The notes: generated by a model from the sequence alone, not told the origin. Shown: positions 34,043-43,887, counted from the stretch's first letter. The stretch is DNA of 64,000 nucleotides from Paraclostridium hominis (GCF_014306135.1 NZ_JACRWD010000006.1:49153-113152); one strand, 5' to 3'. Program-made: numbers and translations.

Positions 34043-35002
34043 CTAAGTGGATTTGTAGTTTCTCACCTTTCTAAAGTCAATTGCACTGTCTATCATTCCT
34101 ACAAAACTTAAAATCATTGATCCTGATAATAAAAATACAGCCATTACAGCAAAAAATATTTTGCTTGGTGATTTTTTTCTCCATTCTTTTATAAAATATA
34201 TAGCTACAGATATCCCTTGTAGTAAAAACAGTATACTAAATATTAATTGTACATTTAGTATTATTGCATCTGTATATAAGCCTATATTTAACATCCCTAA
34301 AAACATTGTTAGCAAATACAATAATAGAGATGTTATTATAGCATTTCCTGGTAAATAAAAATCTGAGAACTTTGGTAACTTGTAATTCAATCTTTTTATT
34401 CTTCTTAAAATGAAAGCTTCTACATAATATGTTATTATTGAAGCAATTATGCTATATGCAAATAGCATAGTTGGTATTATATTTTGCATAACTTTAATTA
34501 TATCTTTAGGTGCTATATCACCTTTTGGCATAATATTAGCACTTTCCATAATAGAAAATTGAGTTTCTACAGTAGTTTTTATCATTTCTGAGAATGTCTC
34601 TAATAAGTCTATATTAAATAAAACTTTTGATATTGCAAAAAATACAATTATAGATATAATAAATGCTATCGTCCCAAAGAATATAGGTGTAAAACTTTTA
34701 TTCCCATCTTCTATATTGCTATCTTTATTAATCATATATCCAACTGCTATCCCTGGTAATATGCTCATTACAATTAAATTTAAAGCATATACAAAATCCA
34801 CGGTTAGTATTAATATGAAAAAAGAGGCTATAGCTGATATTAATGCATATTTATGTCCTGTCATTGTTGCTATTATCGCATATGGAACAGGAACAACAAC
34901 CATAAGTAACCCTAAAAACGGAATATACGCAGTAGCAATACAAAAAACTATGGCTAAAGCTGTTAGTATAGCCGCTTGAGTTAATTTAGTTTTATCATTC
35001 AA
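34043..35002 (-). CDS. yybS: YybS-like DUF2232 membrane protein
   Basis: 319 residues with about 8 hydrophobic segments, N-terminus resembling ECF-type substrate-binding membrane proteins. The start is TTG, with AGGGAG 9 nt upstream. It is 10 bp upstream of gdpP and conserved beside it in Firmicutes. Its substrate or role is not known. Confidence 0.8.
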   Translation of the reverse strand: MNDKTKLTQAAILTALAIVFCIATAYIPFLGLLMVVVPVPYAIIATMTGHKYALISAIASFFILILTVDFVYALNLIVMSILPGIAVGYMINKDSNIEDGNKSFTPIFFGTIAFIISIIVFFAISKVLFNIDLLETFSEMIKTTVETQFSIMESANIMPKGDIAPKDIIKVMQNIIPTMLFAYSIIASIITYYVEAFILRRIKRLNYKLPKFSDFYLPGNAIITSLLLYLLTMFLGMLNIGLYTDAIILNVQLIFSILFLLQGISVAIYFIKEWRKKSPSKIFFAVMAVFLLSGSMILSFVGMIDSAIDFRKVRNYKST

Positions 35003-35009
35003 TCTAATA

Positions 35010-35330
35010 TCACTCCCTGTTATCTAGGTAATTTTTAAGATTAGATAAATCTCCATACCATCTCTCCACGCTATGGTCTTCCTCTATTCCTTCTTTTATC
35101 TTTTCCTTAATTTTATAATCTATTTCTTTAAAACTAATCCCAAGTCTTTTTGATAGTAAGTATGTAACCATAATTATATTAGCTAAAGTGTCTTGTAGTA
35201 TTTGATCTACTGATCTTGTTCCTTTAAATAAAAGGTTAAACAAATCCCCTAAGCTAATAATTAATTCGGTTTTCATCCATTCAATTATCTTTATATTCTT
35301 TGTTATCTCTGAATTTTTATCTAGTCTCAC
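35010..35330 (-). CDS. MazG-like protein
   Basis: 106 residues; helical, with the pattern WMKTELIISLGDLFNLLFKG...DTLANIIMVTYLLSKRLGI of MazG-like NTP pyrophosphohydrolases, but the metal-binding ExxE motifs are incomplete, so activity is doubtful. GTG start after GGGGGGAAATA. First gene of the yybS-gdpP-rplI-dnaB run. Confidence 0.7.
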   Translation of the reverse strand: MRLDKNSEITKNIKIIEWMKTELIISLGDLFNLLFKGTRSVDQILQDTLANIIMVTYLLSKRLGISFKEIDYKIKEKIKEGIEEDHSVERWYGDLSNLKNYLDNRE

Positions 35331-35396
35331 TATTTCCCCCCTCCTTAATATATAAACATTATATCATAAATCATAGTAGTTTTAACCAATAAAAAA

Positions 35397-35414
35397 ACGA
35401 GCCTTAAGGCTCGT
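35397..35414. terminator. Terminator of rpsF-ssb-rpsR
   Basis: ACGAGCCTTAAGGCTCGT, a perfect palindrome, followed on the minus strand by seven T residues. Confidence 0.85.
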
Positions 35415-35421
35415 CCTTTTC

Positions 35422-35649
35422 TTAGTCTAATGTATATGGTAATAAAGCTAAGTTTCTAGCTCTCTTTATAGCAACTGTTAATTCTCTTTGATGCTTAGCA
35501 CAAGTACCAGCTATTCTTCTAGGTAATATTTTACCTCTTTCAGTTACGTATTTTTGTAATCTTTGAGTGTTTTTGTAGTCTATCTTAGCATTTTTATCTG
35601 CACAGAATTGACAAACTCTTTTTTTCTTACGTCTCTTTTTGTTTATCAT
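35422..35649 (-). CDS. rpsR: 30S ribosomal protein S18
   Basis: 75 residues with CQFC and the conserved core GKILPRRIAGTCAKHQRELTVAIKRAR. The Cys pair and basic start indicate a zinc-type S18. It is translated from the rpsF-ssb-rpsR operon and pairs with S6 in the ribosome. Confidence 0.97.
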   Translation of the reverse strand: MINKKRRKKKRVCQFCADKNAKIDYKNTQRLQKYVTERGKILPRRIAGTCAKHQRELTVAIKRARNLALLPYTLD

Positions 35650-35666
35650 ATCAGTTTCCCTCCTTT

Positions 35667-36116
35667 TTAGAATGGTATATCGTCATCATCTATAGCTTGG
35701 AACCCTTGAGGATCTAGTCCTGTAGGCTCAAAACTTGGTTCAAAGCTAGGCTCAAAACCTTGATTTTGACTTGGATATGGATTATCCGATCTATTTTTAT
35801 TACTATCTAAGGCTTGTATATTTCTCGCGCTAACCTTAGTAAAAGTTCTTCTTTCGCCAGATTGAGTTTGGTAATTATCTACTCTTATAGAACCTTGCAG
35901 AGCAACTAGTCTACCTTTTGATATATAGTTTGCGCAAAATTCAGCAGATTTTCCCATAACTTCAACAGGTATAAAATCAGTTTCTCTACTACCATCTTTT
36001 TTAGCATAATCTCTATCAATGGCAATAGTGAATGTTGCAACGGCTGTTCCTGTTCCTGGGATATATCTTAACTCAGGATCCTTTGTTAATCTTCCCACTA
36101 ATACAACTTGATTCAT
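35667..36116 (-). CDS. ssb: Single-stranded DNA-binding protein
   Basis: 149 residues. OB fold 1-105 (MNQVVLVGRLTKDPELRY), flexible linker with repeated FEPS units, and acidic tip DDDDIPF that binds partner replication and repair proteins. It lies between the S6 and S18 genes, the classical arrangement. Confidence 0.97.
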   Translation of the reverse strand: MNQVVLVGRLTKDPELRYIPGTGTAVATFTIAIDRDYAKKDGSRETDFIPVEVMGKSAEFCANYISKGRLVALQGSIRVDNYQTQSGERRTFTKVSARNIQALDSNKNRSDNPYPSQNQGFEPSFEPSFEPTGLDPQGFQAIDDDDIPF

Positions 36117-36157
36117 TTAAAACACCGCCTATTTACGTAAAAATTATATAGTAGTTA

Positions 36158-36436
36158 TTAAGCAACAACTATCATATGTCTTATTACGTTCTCGTTTATC
36201 TTTAAGTTTCTGTCTAATTCCTTTGGAACATCAACACCAGCCTTAAAGTTAACTAATACATAGTGACCTTCAGTGAACTTAGCTATTGGGTATGCTAATT
36301 TCTTAGTACCCCAAACATCTACCTTCTCAACTTCACCTTCAGTAGCTATAACTTCCTTAACTTTGTTTAATACAGCTGTTCTTACTTCTTCATCTGCATT
36401 AGGCTTTACTACGAAAACTAATTCATAATTTCTCAC
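36158..36436 (-). CDS. rpsF: 30S ribosomal protein S6
   Basis: 92 residues from the second of two close GTG codons (MRNYELVFVVKPNADEE); the first lies inside the Shine-Dalgarno GGGAGG. Standard S6 with RNA/S18 contact segments. First gene of the operon. Confidence 0.95.
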   Translation of the reverse strand: MRNYELVFVVKPNADEEVRTAVLNKVKEVIATEGEVEKVDVWGTKKLAYPIAKFTEGHYVLVNFKAGVDVPKELDRNLKINENVIRHMIVVA

Positions 36437-36463
36437 ACGATTCACCTCCCTTTGGACTTACGG

Positions 36464-36483
36464 CTCTGCTACGCAGAGCAGAG
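36464..36483 (-). promoter_or_regulatory. Possible S6:S18-type regulatory hairpin in the rpsF leader
   Basis: CTCTGCT/AGCAGAG stem followed by CCG on the minus strand, about 30 nt before the ribosome site. Many rpsF leaders carry an S6:S18-binding hairpin with an exposed CCG that gives autoregulation; similarity here is by eye only. Confidence 0.4.
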
Positions 36484-36697
36484 AAATGAGATTAAAATCT
36501 CATACTTTACACATTTTATCACTTATAAAATAAATTGTCAATTTAATTTTATTTTAAACCTCTTTTTTAAAAATAATTAATATATTGTAATTTAGCGTAA
36601 ATAAAAATTTATAAACGTATAAAATTTTAAATTTTTGTTAAATATAATAATATAGACCCCATAACTTAAACATATTTCATCCCAATCTCCCCTAAAA

Positions 36698-36723
36698 AAA
36701 GAGTGACCTATTAGGTCACTCTT
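36698..36723. terminator. Terminator of the aminotransferase gene
   Basis: AAAGAGTGACCTA-TAGGTCACTCTTT stem, T-run on both sides. Confidence 0.8.
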
Positions 36724-36730
36724 TTTTTAT

Positions 36731-37933
36731 CTATATATTTGCGTTTTCTAAAAGAGCTTCATTTAATGCTTCAGCTAATCTCTTAACACCTTCAACTATC
36801 TTCTCATCTGGCATATTAGAATAGTTTAATCTAAATGTATTTTCCTTACCTCCATTAGGGAAGAATGACCCTCCTGGAACATAAGCAACATTGTTTTCTA
36901 AACATTTTTCCATTATCTTTCTAGCATCCAAATGGCTTGGTAACTCTATCCATGTAAATAATCCACCTTCTGGATGTGTGTATTCTATTCCTTCTGGGAA
37001 GTATTCTTTTATTGTTGATAACATTAAATCTCTACGCTTTTTATAAACTGTTTTTATCTTTTCAACATGTGCATCTAAATCATAAACTTCTATAAATTTA
37101 CTTACTTCTCTTTGAGATATTGTAGATGCTTGTAAATCTGCTCCTTGCTTAACAAATACAAATTTAGAAAGTATTTGTGGTGATGCACAAACCCATCCTA
37201 TTCTATATCCTGGGCAGAATATCTTAGAGAAAGAACCTAAGAATATAACTAATCCTTTTTCATCCATTGATTTTAAAGACGGTAATACTTCACCTTCAAA
37301 TCTCAATTCCCCATATGGATTATCTTCTACTACTGGTATTTCAAACTTATTTATGACATCCATGAATTTATTACGTCTTTCCATAGACCATGTCTTCCCT
37401 GTTGGATTTTGGAAATCAGGTATAACATATATCATCTTTACATTTTCAGTTGATTCTAATATCTTTTCTAATTCTTCGATTATCATTCCATTGTTGTCAG
37501 TTGGAACTTCTATAAATGTAGGACAGTATGATTTGAAAGCATTTAATGCTCCTAAATATGATGGACTCTCTACTAAAACTACATCCCCCTCATTTAAAAA
37601 TATCTTCCCTGCAAAATCTAGTCCTTGTTGAGATCCACTTGTTATTATTAAGTCATCTTTTGAAATGTCAGTTTTTAACTTTCTGTTCATTCTTTCAGCT
37701 ATTTGTTCTCTTAAAGGTCCAAACCCTTCTGTAGTTGTGTATTGAAGAGCTTCTTTTCCTGATTCCTCTAATACTAACCTCGATATTTCCTTCATTTCTT
37801 CTACTGGAAATAATTCAGGAGCTGGAAGTCCACCTGCAAAAGATATTACTTCTGGTTTTTCTGTTAACTTCAAAAGTTCACGAATTTCCGACCCCTTTAA
37901 TCCATCCATTCTTTTTGCAAATTTGATAGCCAT
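36731..37933 (-). CDS. PLP-dependent aminotransferase, fold I (LysN/MocR-like class)
   Basis: 400 residues. PLP-binding landmarks are visible: SGSQQGLDF (about 97-105), YVIPDFQNPTGKTW (about 168-181), catalytic Lys in GSFSKIFCPGYRIGWV (about 232-247) and the terminal FRLNYS Arg. Resembles 2-aminoadipate or aromatic/branched aminotransferases; the amino donor cannot be fixed from sequence. Monocistronic with GGGG ribosome site. Confidence 0.88.
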   Translation of the reverse strand: MAIKFAKRMDGLKGSEIRELLKLTEKPEVISFAGGLPAPELFPVEEMKEISRLVLEESGKEALQYTTTEGFGPLREQIAERMNRKLKTDISKDDLIITSGSQQGLDFAGKIFLNEGDVVLVESPSYLGALNAFKSYCPTFIEVPTDNNGMIIEELEKILESTENVKMIYVIPDFQNPTGKTWSMERRNKFMDVINKFEIPVVEDNPYGELRFEGEVLPSLKSMDEKGLVIFLGSFSKIFCPGYRIGWVCASPQILSKFVFVKQGADLQASTISQREVSKFIEVYDLDAHVEKIKTVYKKRRDLMLSTIKEYFPEGIEYTHPEGGLFTWIELPSHLDARKIMEKCLENNVAYVPGGSFFPNGGKENTFRLNYSNMPDEKIVEGVKRLAEALNEALLENANI

Positions 37934-37995
37934 AATTAAGTTTCCCCCTTGGTAAATGTTTTCCCAGTTTAATTATAGCAAATTTGAGGCAAATT

Positions 37996-38181
37996 TTACA
38001 AGTCTTTTACCTTTTTTATTCTTTTTTCTAAAGTTTCTCTATCTAATTGTACTACTCTTTCACACTTTAAACACTTTATTTTAAAATCCATACCTACTCT
38101 AGTAATTTTAAAATCTTTACAACCACATGGATGTTGTTTTTTTAATTCTACAACATCTCCTATATTTAATTTCATTGGCAT
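37996..38181 (-). CDS. DUF951 protein
   Basis: 61 residues from ATG 38181 (AGGAG 8 nt upstream; an earlier GTG abuts the ribosome site). Conserved pattern VELKKQHPCGC..F.I.R.G.DFKIKCLKCERVV gives two Cys pairs, probably zinc binding. The family is widespread in Firmicutes near mechanosensitive channel and parB genes; function unknown. Confidence 0.85.
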   Translation of the reverse strand: MPMKLNIGDVVELKKQHPCGCKDFKITRVGMDFKIKCLKCERVVQLDRETLEKRIKKVKDL

Positions 38182-38192
38182 TAATATCACTC

Positions 38193-38456
38193 CTATCTTA
38201 ACTTAGTTATTTCTTTTTGTCCTCCACTTACTCTAGTTACTTTGAAAATTCCATGATATAAAATTTCGTTTTCTTCTAATGTTTCTACTACTGTATCCAT
38301 ATCTTTTTCTAAAAACCTAACTGATATTCCACAACTAGAACTTATTTCTCTAGGTGTAGGTAAAGTTGTAACCTTTATAGCTTTTTCATTTAAAACTTTA
38401 TCTGTTCTTATTGCATGATGAGTTGAGTTAAATGCTACTATATACATTTCATTCAT
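38193..38456 (-). CDS. DUF3343 putative Se/S carrier protein
   Basis: 87 residues with the family pattern VAFNSTHHAIRTDKVL, TPREISSSCGISVRF. The Cys in SSCG is the presumed carrier residue. DUF3343 genes usually neighbour selenium or sulfur trafficking genes, and here yedF is next upstream. Confidence 0.82.
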   Translation of the reverse strand: MNEMYIVAFNSTHHAIRTDKVLNEKAIKVTTLPTPREISSSCGISVRFLEKDMDTVVETLEENEILYHGIFKVTRVSGGQKEITKLR

Positions 38457-38503
38457 TATTTATTCTTCCTTTCCATGTCTTTATATATTGATTTTATACA
38501 TAA

Positions 38504-38538
38504 ATAAAGACTACATAAACTTGTCATGTAGTCTTTAT
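38504..38538. terminator. Terminator between yedF and DUF3343
   Basis: ATAAAGACTACAT/ATGTAGTCTTTAT stem around a 9-nt loop, T-rich on both strands. Confidence 0.75.
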
Positions 38539-38541
38539 TAT

Positions 38542-39132
38542 TTATATAGATATAGTTTTTGATGAATTGTTCATCGTTTCTACAATTGTATACATATTTG
38601 TTACTGTTCCAACTTTTAAAGAATCTTTTAAGCCGTAGTAATCTAAACATGTTCCACAAGATAATATTTCTACACCTGCATCTTGTAATAATTTAAGATT
38701 TTCTACTGTTGCTTCATTTTCTGTTGTTAACTTTATTGCACTATTAACAAATAATATACTCTTTGGATATGGCTTACTTTCTGTTAAAGTATATATATAT
38801 CCTTTCATAAGAACATGTCCTAATTCATCGTTTCCATTTCCTATTTTATCTGAATTTATAAATATACATGTATCTGATAAAGACTCTTGTGATTTTTCTT
38901 CTATTATAACATTTTCACCCTTTATAATCTCTATACAAATTAAATCTTTTTCTGATTTTAAAATATTGGCTTCGTGATTCATTGATTTTGCTAACTTTAA
39001 TACATTTTCTTTAGCCATTTCATTATCTACAGTTACTACTACTACCCCTTGATCAATACTATCTAATTCTTTCTTAGTATTTATAACTGGTTTAGGACAG
39101 GCTAATCCTCTTGCATCTAACTCTATTCTCAT
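38542..39132 (-). CDS. yedF: Selenium metabolism protein YedF
   Basis: 196 residues. The N-terminal SirA/TusA domain has the active motif RGLACPKPV (Cys12) and the C-terminal DsrE-like domain has GTCLDYYGL (Cys about 158). This fusion is the TIGR03527-type YedF linked with selenium donor pathways. It may pass selenium or sulfur between the desulfurase and DUF3343 proteins encoded nearby. Confidence 0.88.
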   Translation of the reverse strand: MRIELDARGLACPKPVINTKKELDSIDQGVVVVTVDNEMAKENVLKLAKSMNHEANILKSEKDLICIEIIKGENVIIEEKSQESLSDTCIFINSDKIGNGNDELGHVLMKGYIYTLTESKPYPKSILFVNSAIKLTTENEATVENLKLLQDAGVEILSCGTCLDYYGLKDSLKVGTVTNMYTIVETMNNSSKTISI

Positions 39133-39236
39133 AAATACTCATCTCCTTAAATACGATACTTCCTTAATTTTAACATAATTAGATGTATTTTGTTATAGAT
39201 TATTTCTATAAATTAACTCTAACTTATTATATTAGA

Positions 39237-40262
39237 CTATGATTTTAAATTTATTATTTGTATATAAGATTCTAATTCTACTACTACCGTATTATTTGGT
39301 ATAAAAAGCAGTTTTTTAATATTTTCATCAAATTTTTTCAATTCGATACCTTTGTTGTCCATTATTTTATTGTCACTGTATATAATAAATGAATCTTGAG
39401 TATTTATTATTCCCTTTAAATTTTCAATGTATATTTTTATATCCTCTATATCTTTATCAATATATTTGATTTTATTGTCATTTTCTATAATATAAATACT
39501 ATTTTTATATATATTACTATAGTGTTTTATATCTTTAACTTCAAATTCTTCTAAAGTTTTTAGTTCATTATTAACTTTACTTATCTTATTCTTTTCAATT
39601 ATATATATATCATTTTTATATATAATAAGATCTAGTATCACAGAGTTATCTATACTTTTTGTATTTTTTAAGTTTCCATTGTAATCATAACAATTTATTG
39701 TACTCTTTAACTTATCTTCAGTATTTATAGATACGACATAAATACTTTTATCCGAGTAACCTATATCTGTTACAATACCTTTTTCATTAATAGACTTTAC
39801 TAATTTAAACTCATAATCATATATGTTAACTATGTTTTTATTATCTTTTTTGTATACATATAAGTATGAATCATTATCTATACTTTTATATAACAATCCA
39901 TTTTTATTCATACTTTTTTTAGCAACAACTTTACCATCTTTATCTACGCTATATACTATGTTTTTATCTTGATCCAATATATCTATAAATCTATTACTAT
40001 CTAACTTTAAATTCTTTTGGCTAAATGCTACATCAAAAATTTCTTTTCCACTACCATTTATACATTTTAATGAATTTCCATCATAATAAACTAAGTTTTT
40101 GTTATACTCTACATAATTGCTATTTTTATCTATATTAACCTTTTTTATATTTTCTAATTCTACAGACTTTTTATTTAGGATATTACTCAAGTTGCCAATT
40201 TTGTTGGGATTTATTAAAACTATAAGTAACAAAATTGCTACTAGTATCCATTTTTTTTTCAT
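39237..40262 (-). CDS. Membrane-anchored beta-propeller-like protein
   Basis: 341 residues. The N-terminus is a signal anchor (KKKWILVAILLLIVLI). The rest consists of repeating short strands rich in Tyr/Ile/Asp (for example VYSVDKDGKVV, LYVYKKDN, INCYDYNGN), suggesting a beta-propeller outside the membrane (DUF5711-like). Function unknown. GGAGG precedes the ATG. Confidence 0.65.
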   Translation of the reverse strand: MKKKWILVAILLLIVLINPNKIGNLSNILNKKSVELENIKKVNIDKNSNYVEYNKNLVYYDGNSLKCINGSGKEIFDVAFSQKNLKLDSNRFIDILDQDKNIVYSVDKDGKVVAKKSMNKNGLLYKSIDNDSYLYVYKKDNKNIVNIYDYEFKLVKSINEKGIVTDIGYSDKSIYVVSINTEDKLKSTINCYDYNGNLKNTKSIDNSVILDLIIYKNDIYIIEKNKISKVNNELKTLEEFEVKDIKHYSNIYKNSIYIIENDNKIKYIDKDIEDIKIYIENLKGIINTQDSFIIYSDNKIMDNKGIELKKFDENIKKLLFIPNNTVVVELESYIQIINLKS

Positions 40263-40316
40263 TGGCTTTCCTCCATATCATTTTTAATACTTAATATTTT
40301 CTATATAAAAATAAAA

Positions 40317-40336
40317 GACTCCTTTTAAAAAGAGTC
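40317..40336. terminator. Weak terminator after the TPR gene
   Basis: GACTC/GAGTC stem extended by A/T pairs, T-run on the minus strand. Confidence 0.5.
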
Positions 40337-40339
40337 ATT

Positions 40340-41640
40340 TTAAATAATTTCTAAATTTTTATATAAACAAACACCTCTTTGATAATACTCAAGTTCTTTT
40401 TCTTTAGATATATCTGAGTATAGCTGCCCTAATTCTATATACAAATCTGCAAGAGTCTTCCTCTCATTTAAATCTTTTATTATACTTATACATTTTAATA
40501 AATACTCTATTGCCAATTTATTATTGTTTTCATTTTTATATATTTGAGAATAAAACTTAAGTGCTTGATATTCAAAATATTTATTTTTATTTTTTATTGC
40601 ACTTGCCAATGCCAATTTAGAATATTTTCTGGCTTCATCATAATTTTCTAACTTTATGTATGATTGTATTATTTTTATTATTATATCTATAGTACATTCA
40701 TCTTCATCATATTTTTTTATATCATATGCTCTTTTTGAATAATCTAATGCGCTTTCATTGTTACCTATATTTTCATATACTTCACAAACTCTTAAGTATA
40801 CGTTTGCTAATTCGGTTTTATTATCTTCTTCATCTAATAAATCTAATGCAATCTTAAATTGTTGTTTTGCTTCTTCATATTTTCCTATCCCCATTAGCTT
40901 ATTAGCTTTAGATACCATTAATTCAGCTTCTTCTTTTGAGTTAACTATAATATCTAAAGTTTTAATTTTATCTATATATTCTAATGCTTCATCATCTTTA
41001 TTTAACTGTGTGTAACAAAATGACATATTACTATATAAATCTTTTTTTACGCTCATATCATTTATATTATTTTCTTCTAGTATATCTTCAGCAAATTTAA
41101 AGTTACTTAGAGCTCCTTTATGGAATTTTTCTTCTATGTATATTTTTCCTATGTTTATATAGCATTTAGCTATATTTTCTTTATCATTATTTTGTATAAA
41201 GAAATATAATGATTTTTCAAAATTAATTATAGCTGCATTATAATCCTTTTGTTTTAAATTTATAGTAGCTAACAATAAATTGCATTTACCGTAATTTTCT
41301 ATAAGTTGGTATTCTGTACATATTGACATTACTTTATTTATTTCACTTTTAGCTTTTTCCAACTCTTTGCATTTTATATAAATTTCGCTTTGGATTATTA
41401 AGTTATCTGTTAGTTTCTTAGCTTGCATTTCTTTAGTTTCTAATAAATAATCTACACTCACTTCAAGACGATTTGCTAAATATTCTAATAATTCATAGCT
41501 AGTATGAGACTTATCTCTTTCTATATGACTTATTTGTGCTGCAGTTATTCTTTCTCCAGCTAATTCTTTTAATGTTAAATTTTTTTCTTTTCTTAATTTC
41601 TTGATTTCTTGATTTTTTCTCCCAAGCTTAGAATTTCCAT
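40340..41640 (-). pseudogene. HTH-TPR transcription regulator interrupted by an 8-bp tandem duplication
   Basis: The gene should begin at ATG 41640 (SD GAGGGGGG) with MEILSLGEKIK, the usual start of XRE-type regulators with C-terminal TPR repeats. Two exact copies of AATCAAGA (minus strand, 41599-41614) plus a near copy shift the frame after codon 12 and give a stop three codons later. Removing one copy restores GEKIKKLRKEKNLTLKELAGERITAAQISHIE and a continuous product of about 430 residues. The remaining ORF from GTG 41461 (373 codons, about 8 TPR units) lacks the DNA-binding domain. It resembles peptide-responsive Rgg/PlcR-like regulators. Confidence 0.8.
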
Positions 41641-41794
41641 ACCTGTCCCCCCTCAGAAAACATTTTCTTATAATGAAATTATAACTTATATTTATTATAA
41701 ATACACTAATTTATTTACTTAATCTGCAATATATTTTTATATTTTTACAAGTTATCATAGTTTTTTTGCAAATTTTTATGAGTTTTTGATAAAA

Positions 41795-41837
41795 AAAGAG
41801 ATTCACTTATAGTTATTAACTATAAGCAAATCTCTTT
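41795..41837. terminator. Terminator of the class V aminotransferase gene
   Basis: AAAGAGATT-CTTATAGTT paired with ACTATAAG-AATCTCTTT, T-run on the minus strand. Confidence 0.8.
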
Positions 41838-41843
41838 TATTTT

Positions 41844-42992
41844 CTACATATTAATTTCTTTTTCTATCTCTTTTAAAGCTTCTACAGCTTTATCTATGTC
41901 ATCTTTTGTATTAAAGTATCCAAGGCTAAATCTTACAGTTCCTTGTCTAAGTGTACCTAGTGTCTTATGAGCAAGCGGAGAACAATGTATTCCCGATCTT
42001 GTAGCAATCTCATACATATCATCTAATATAAATGTTATTTCTCCTGAATCTATATCTCCTATATTTATGGAAATTACTGCTGCTCTTTTTTTACTATCTA
42101 AAGGTCCATATATTTTTATATTAGGAACTTCAGTTAACTTAGTTAACATATATTCACATAATTCTTCTTCATGTTTTCTAATTTTGTCTATACCTGTTTC
42201 TAGAATAAACTTAACTCCTGCATTTAAACCTGCTATACCTGGTGTATTATGAGTTCCAGATTCATATCTATCTGGCATCATATTAGGTTGGAATAAATCT
42301 TCCGAATTACTTCCTGTTCCACCTTCTTTAAGTATATTTACTTCTAATCCATCTCTAATGTATAACATACCTGTTCCTTGTGGCCCTAATAAACATTTAT
42401 GTCCTGGTGCTGCTATCATGTCAACATTAATTTTTTGTATATCAATATCATATACACCTAATGTCTGTGATGCATCAACTAAATATAATATATTATTTTC
42501 CTTAGCTATGTTTCCAACAGATTCTATATCTACTATTGTCCCACATACATTTGATGCATGAGTAGTAACAATTAGCTTTGTATTAGGCTTTATTGCTTTT
42601 TTTATATCATTAGGGTCTAAATGACCATATCTATCACACTTAACTATTGTATTTTCTACACCATTTTTCTCTAATGCCTTTATAGGTCTTATTACTGAGT
42701 TATGTTCAATACTCGTTGTTATAATATGATCCCCTGATTTAACAACTCCTTTTATAGCAAGATTTAAAGAGTCTGTTGCATTATGAGTAAATACTATACT
42801 CATAGGATTTGATACATTTAAAAGCTTAGCTATATTTTCTCTGCATTCATATATTTCTCTTCCTGCTCTCATAGCTAACTTATGTCCTGCTCTTCCTGGA
42901 TTTGCTCCATAGTTTTCCATACAATCTAAAACTGCTTCATATACTTGTCTTGGTTTTGGAAATGTTGTTGCTGCATTATCTAAGTAAATCAT
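41844..42992 (-). CDS. Class V aminotransferase, cysteine desulfurase family
   Basis: 382 residues. Starts MIYLDNAATTFPKP; PLP Lys in APGHKCLLGPQGTG (about 198-211), and the substrate Cys in RSGIHCSPLAHKTLGT (about 337). It matches the Firmicute subfamily often found with YedF and DUF3343, which may supply persulfide or selenide. Next to parB by position; 15 bp separate it from spo0J. Confidence 0.9.
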   Translation of the reverse strand: MIYLDNAATTFPKPRQVYEAVLDCMENYGANPGRAGHKLAMRAGREIYECRENIAKLLNVSNPMSIVFTHNATDSLNLAIKGVVKSGDHIITTSIEHNSVIRPIKALEKNGVENTIVKCDRYGHLDPNDIKKAIKPNTKLIVTTHASNVCGTIVDIESVGNIAKENNILYLVDASQTLGVYDIDIQKINVDMIAAPGHKCLLGPQGTGMLYIRDGLEVNILKEGGTGSNSEDLFQPNMMPDRYESGTHNTPGIAGLNAGVKFILETGIDKIRKHEEELCEYMLTKLTEVPNIKIYGPLDSKKRAAVISINIGDIDSGEITFILDDMYEIATRSGIHCSPLAHKTLGTLRQGTVRFSLGYFNTKDDIDKAVEALKEIEKEINM

Positions 42993-43007
42993 ATTAAGTC
43001 CCCTCTC

Positions 43008-43886
43008 TTATGCTTCTTGTCCTTCTAATAATAATGATACTATACTATCTAGGTCTTCGTCATTATAATACTCTATTTCTATCTTTCCTTTTTTCTTCCC
43101 TTTTGATATATTTACTTTCGTTCCAAATATATTAGTTAATCTTTCTTCTACATCTACTATATAAATATCTTTTTGTTTTATCTTTTTCTCAGTAACTATG
43201 TTTTCATTTTCTAAGATTTTTTTAGCTAATTTTTCAGTTTCTCTTACAGATAATTCTTCTTCCATTATTCTATTAGCTATTTGTAATTGTATATTATGAT
43301 CTGGTATTCTAAGTAATGCTTTACCATGTCCTGGTGTAATTCTATTATCTTCAACCATTGCCATTACTTTTTTACTTAAATTTAAAAGTCTTAATGTATT
43401 TGTTATGTGCGGTCTACTTTTGCCTACAGCTTCAGATATTTCTTCTTGAGTAACATTATAATGGTCTATTAAACTTTTATAAGCTAAAGCTTCTTCTATA
43501 GCATTTAAATCTTCTCTTTGTAAGTTTTCTATTAATGCAATTTCCATTAAATCTTTCATAGGTATATCTTTTATGACTGCTGGCATTTCTTTTAAGTTAG
43601 CTTTTTTAGATGCTCTGTATCTTCTTTCTCCAGCTATTATCATATACTTTCCAAAATCATCTGGCTTTACAACTATTGGTTGAAGTACTCCATAATTTTT
43701 AATAGAACTTGATAAAACTTCTATCTTTTCTCCATCAAAAACCTTTCTTGGTTGATCTGGATTTGCATAAATTTTATTTATATCTATATTAACAATATCT
43801 TTTGAATCTAGCTCTTCTTTTATATTAGGAATTAATGCTCCCAGGCCTTTTCCTAATCTATTTGAACGTCTTGTCGTTTTTTCCAT
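43008..43886 (-). CDS. spo0J: Chromosome partition protein ParB/Spo0J
   Basis: 292 residues. CTPase/ParB domain with GERRYRASK (about 96-104), helix-turn-helix EEISEAVGKSRPHITNTLRLL, and a C-terminal dimerisation domain. It binds parS near the origin and recruits SMC. It starts 1 bp after soj ends. Confidence 0.96.
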   Translation of the reverse strand: MEKTTRRSNRLGKGLGALIPNIKEELDSKDIVNIDINKIYANPDQPRKVFDGEKIEVLSSSIKNYGVLQPIVVKPDDFGKYMIIAGERRYRASKKANLKEMPAVIKDIPMKDLMEIALIENLQREDLNAIEEALAYKSLIDHYNVTQEEISEAVGKSRPHITNTLRLLNLSKKVMAMVEDNRITPGHGKALLRIPDHNIQLQIANRIMEEELSVRETEKLAKKILENENIVTEKKIKQKDIYIVDVEERLTNIFGTKVNISKGKKKGKIEIEYYNDEDLDSIVSLLLEGQEA

Positions 43887-43887
43887 T

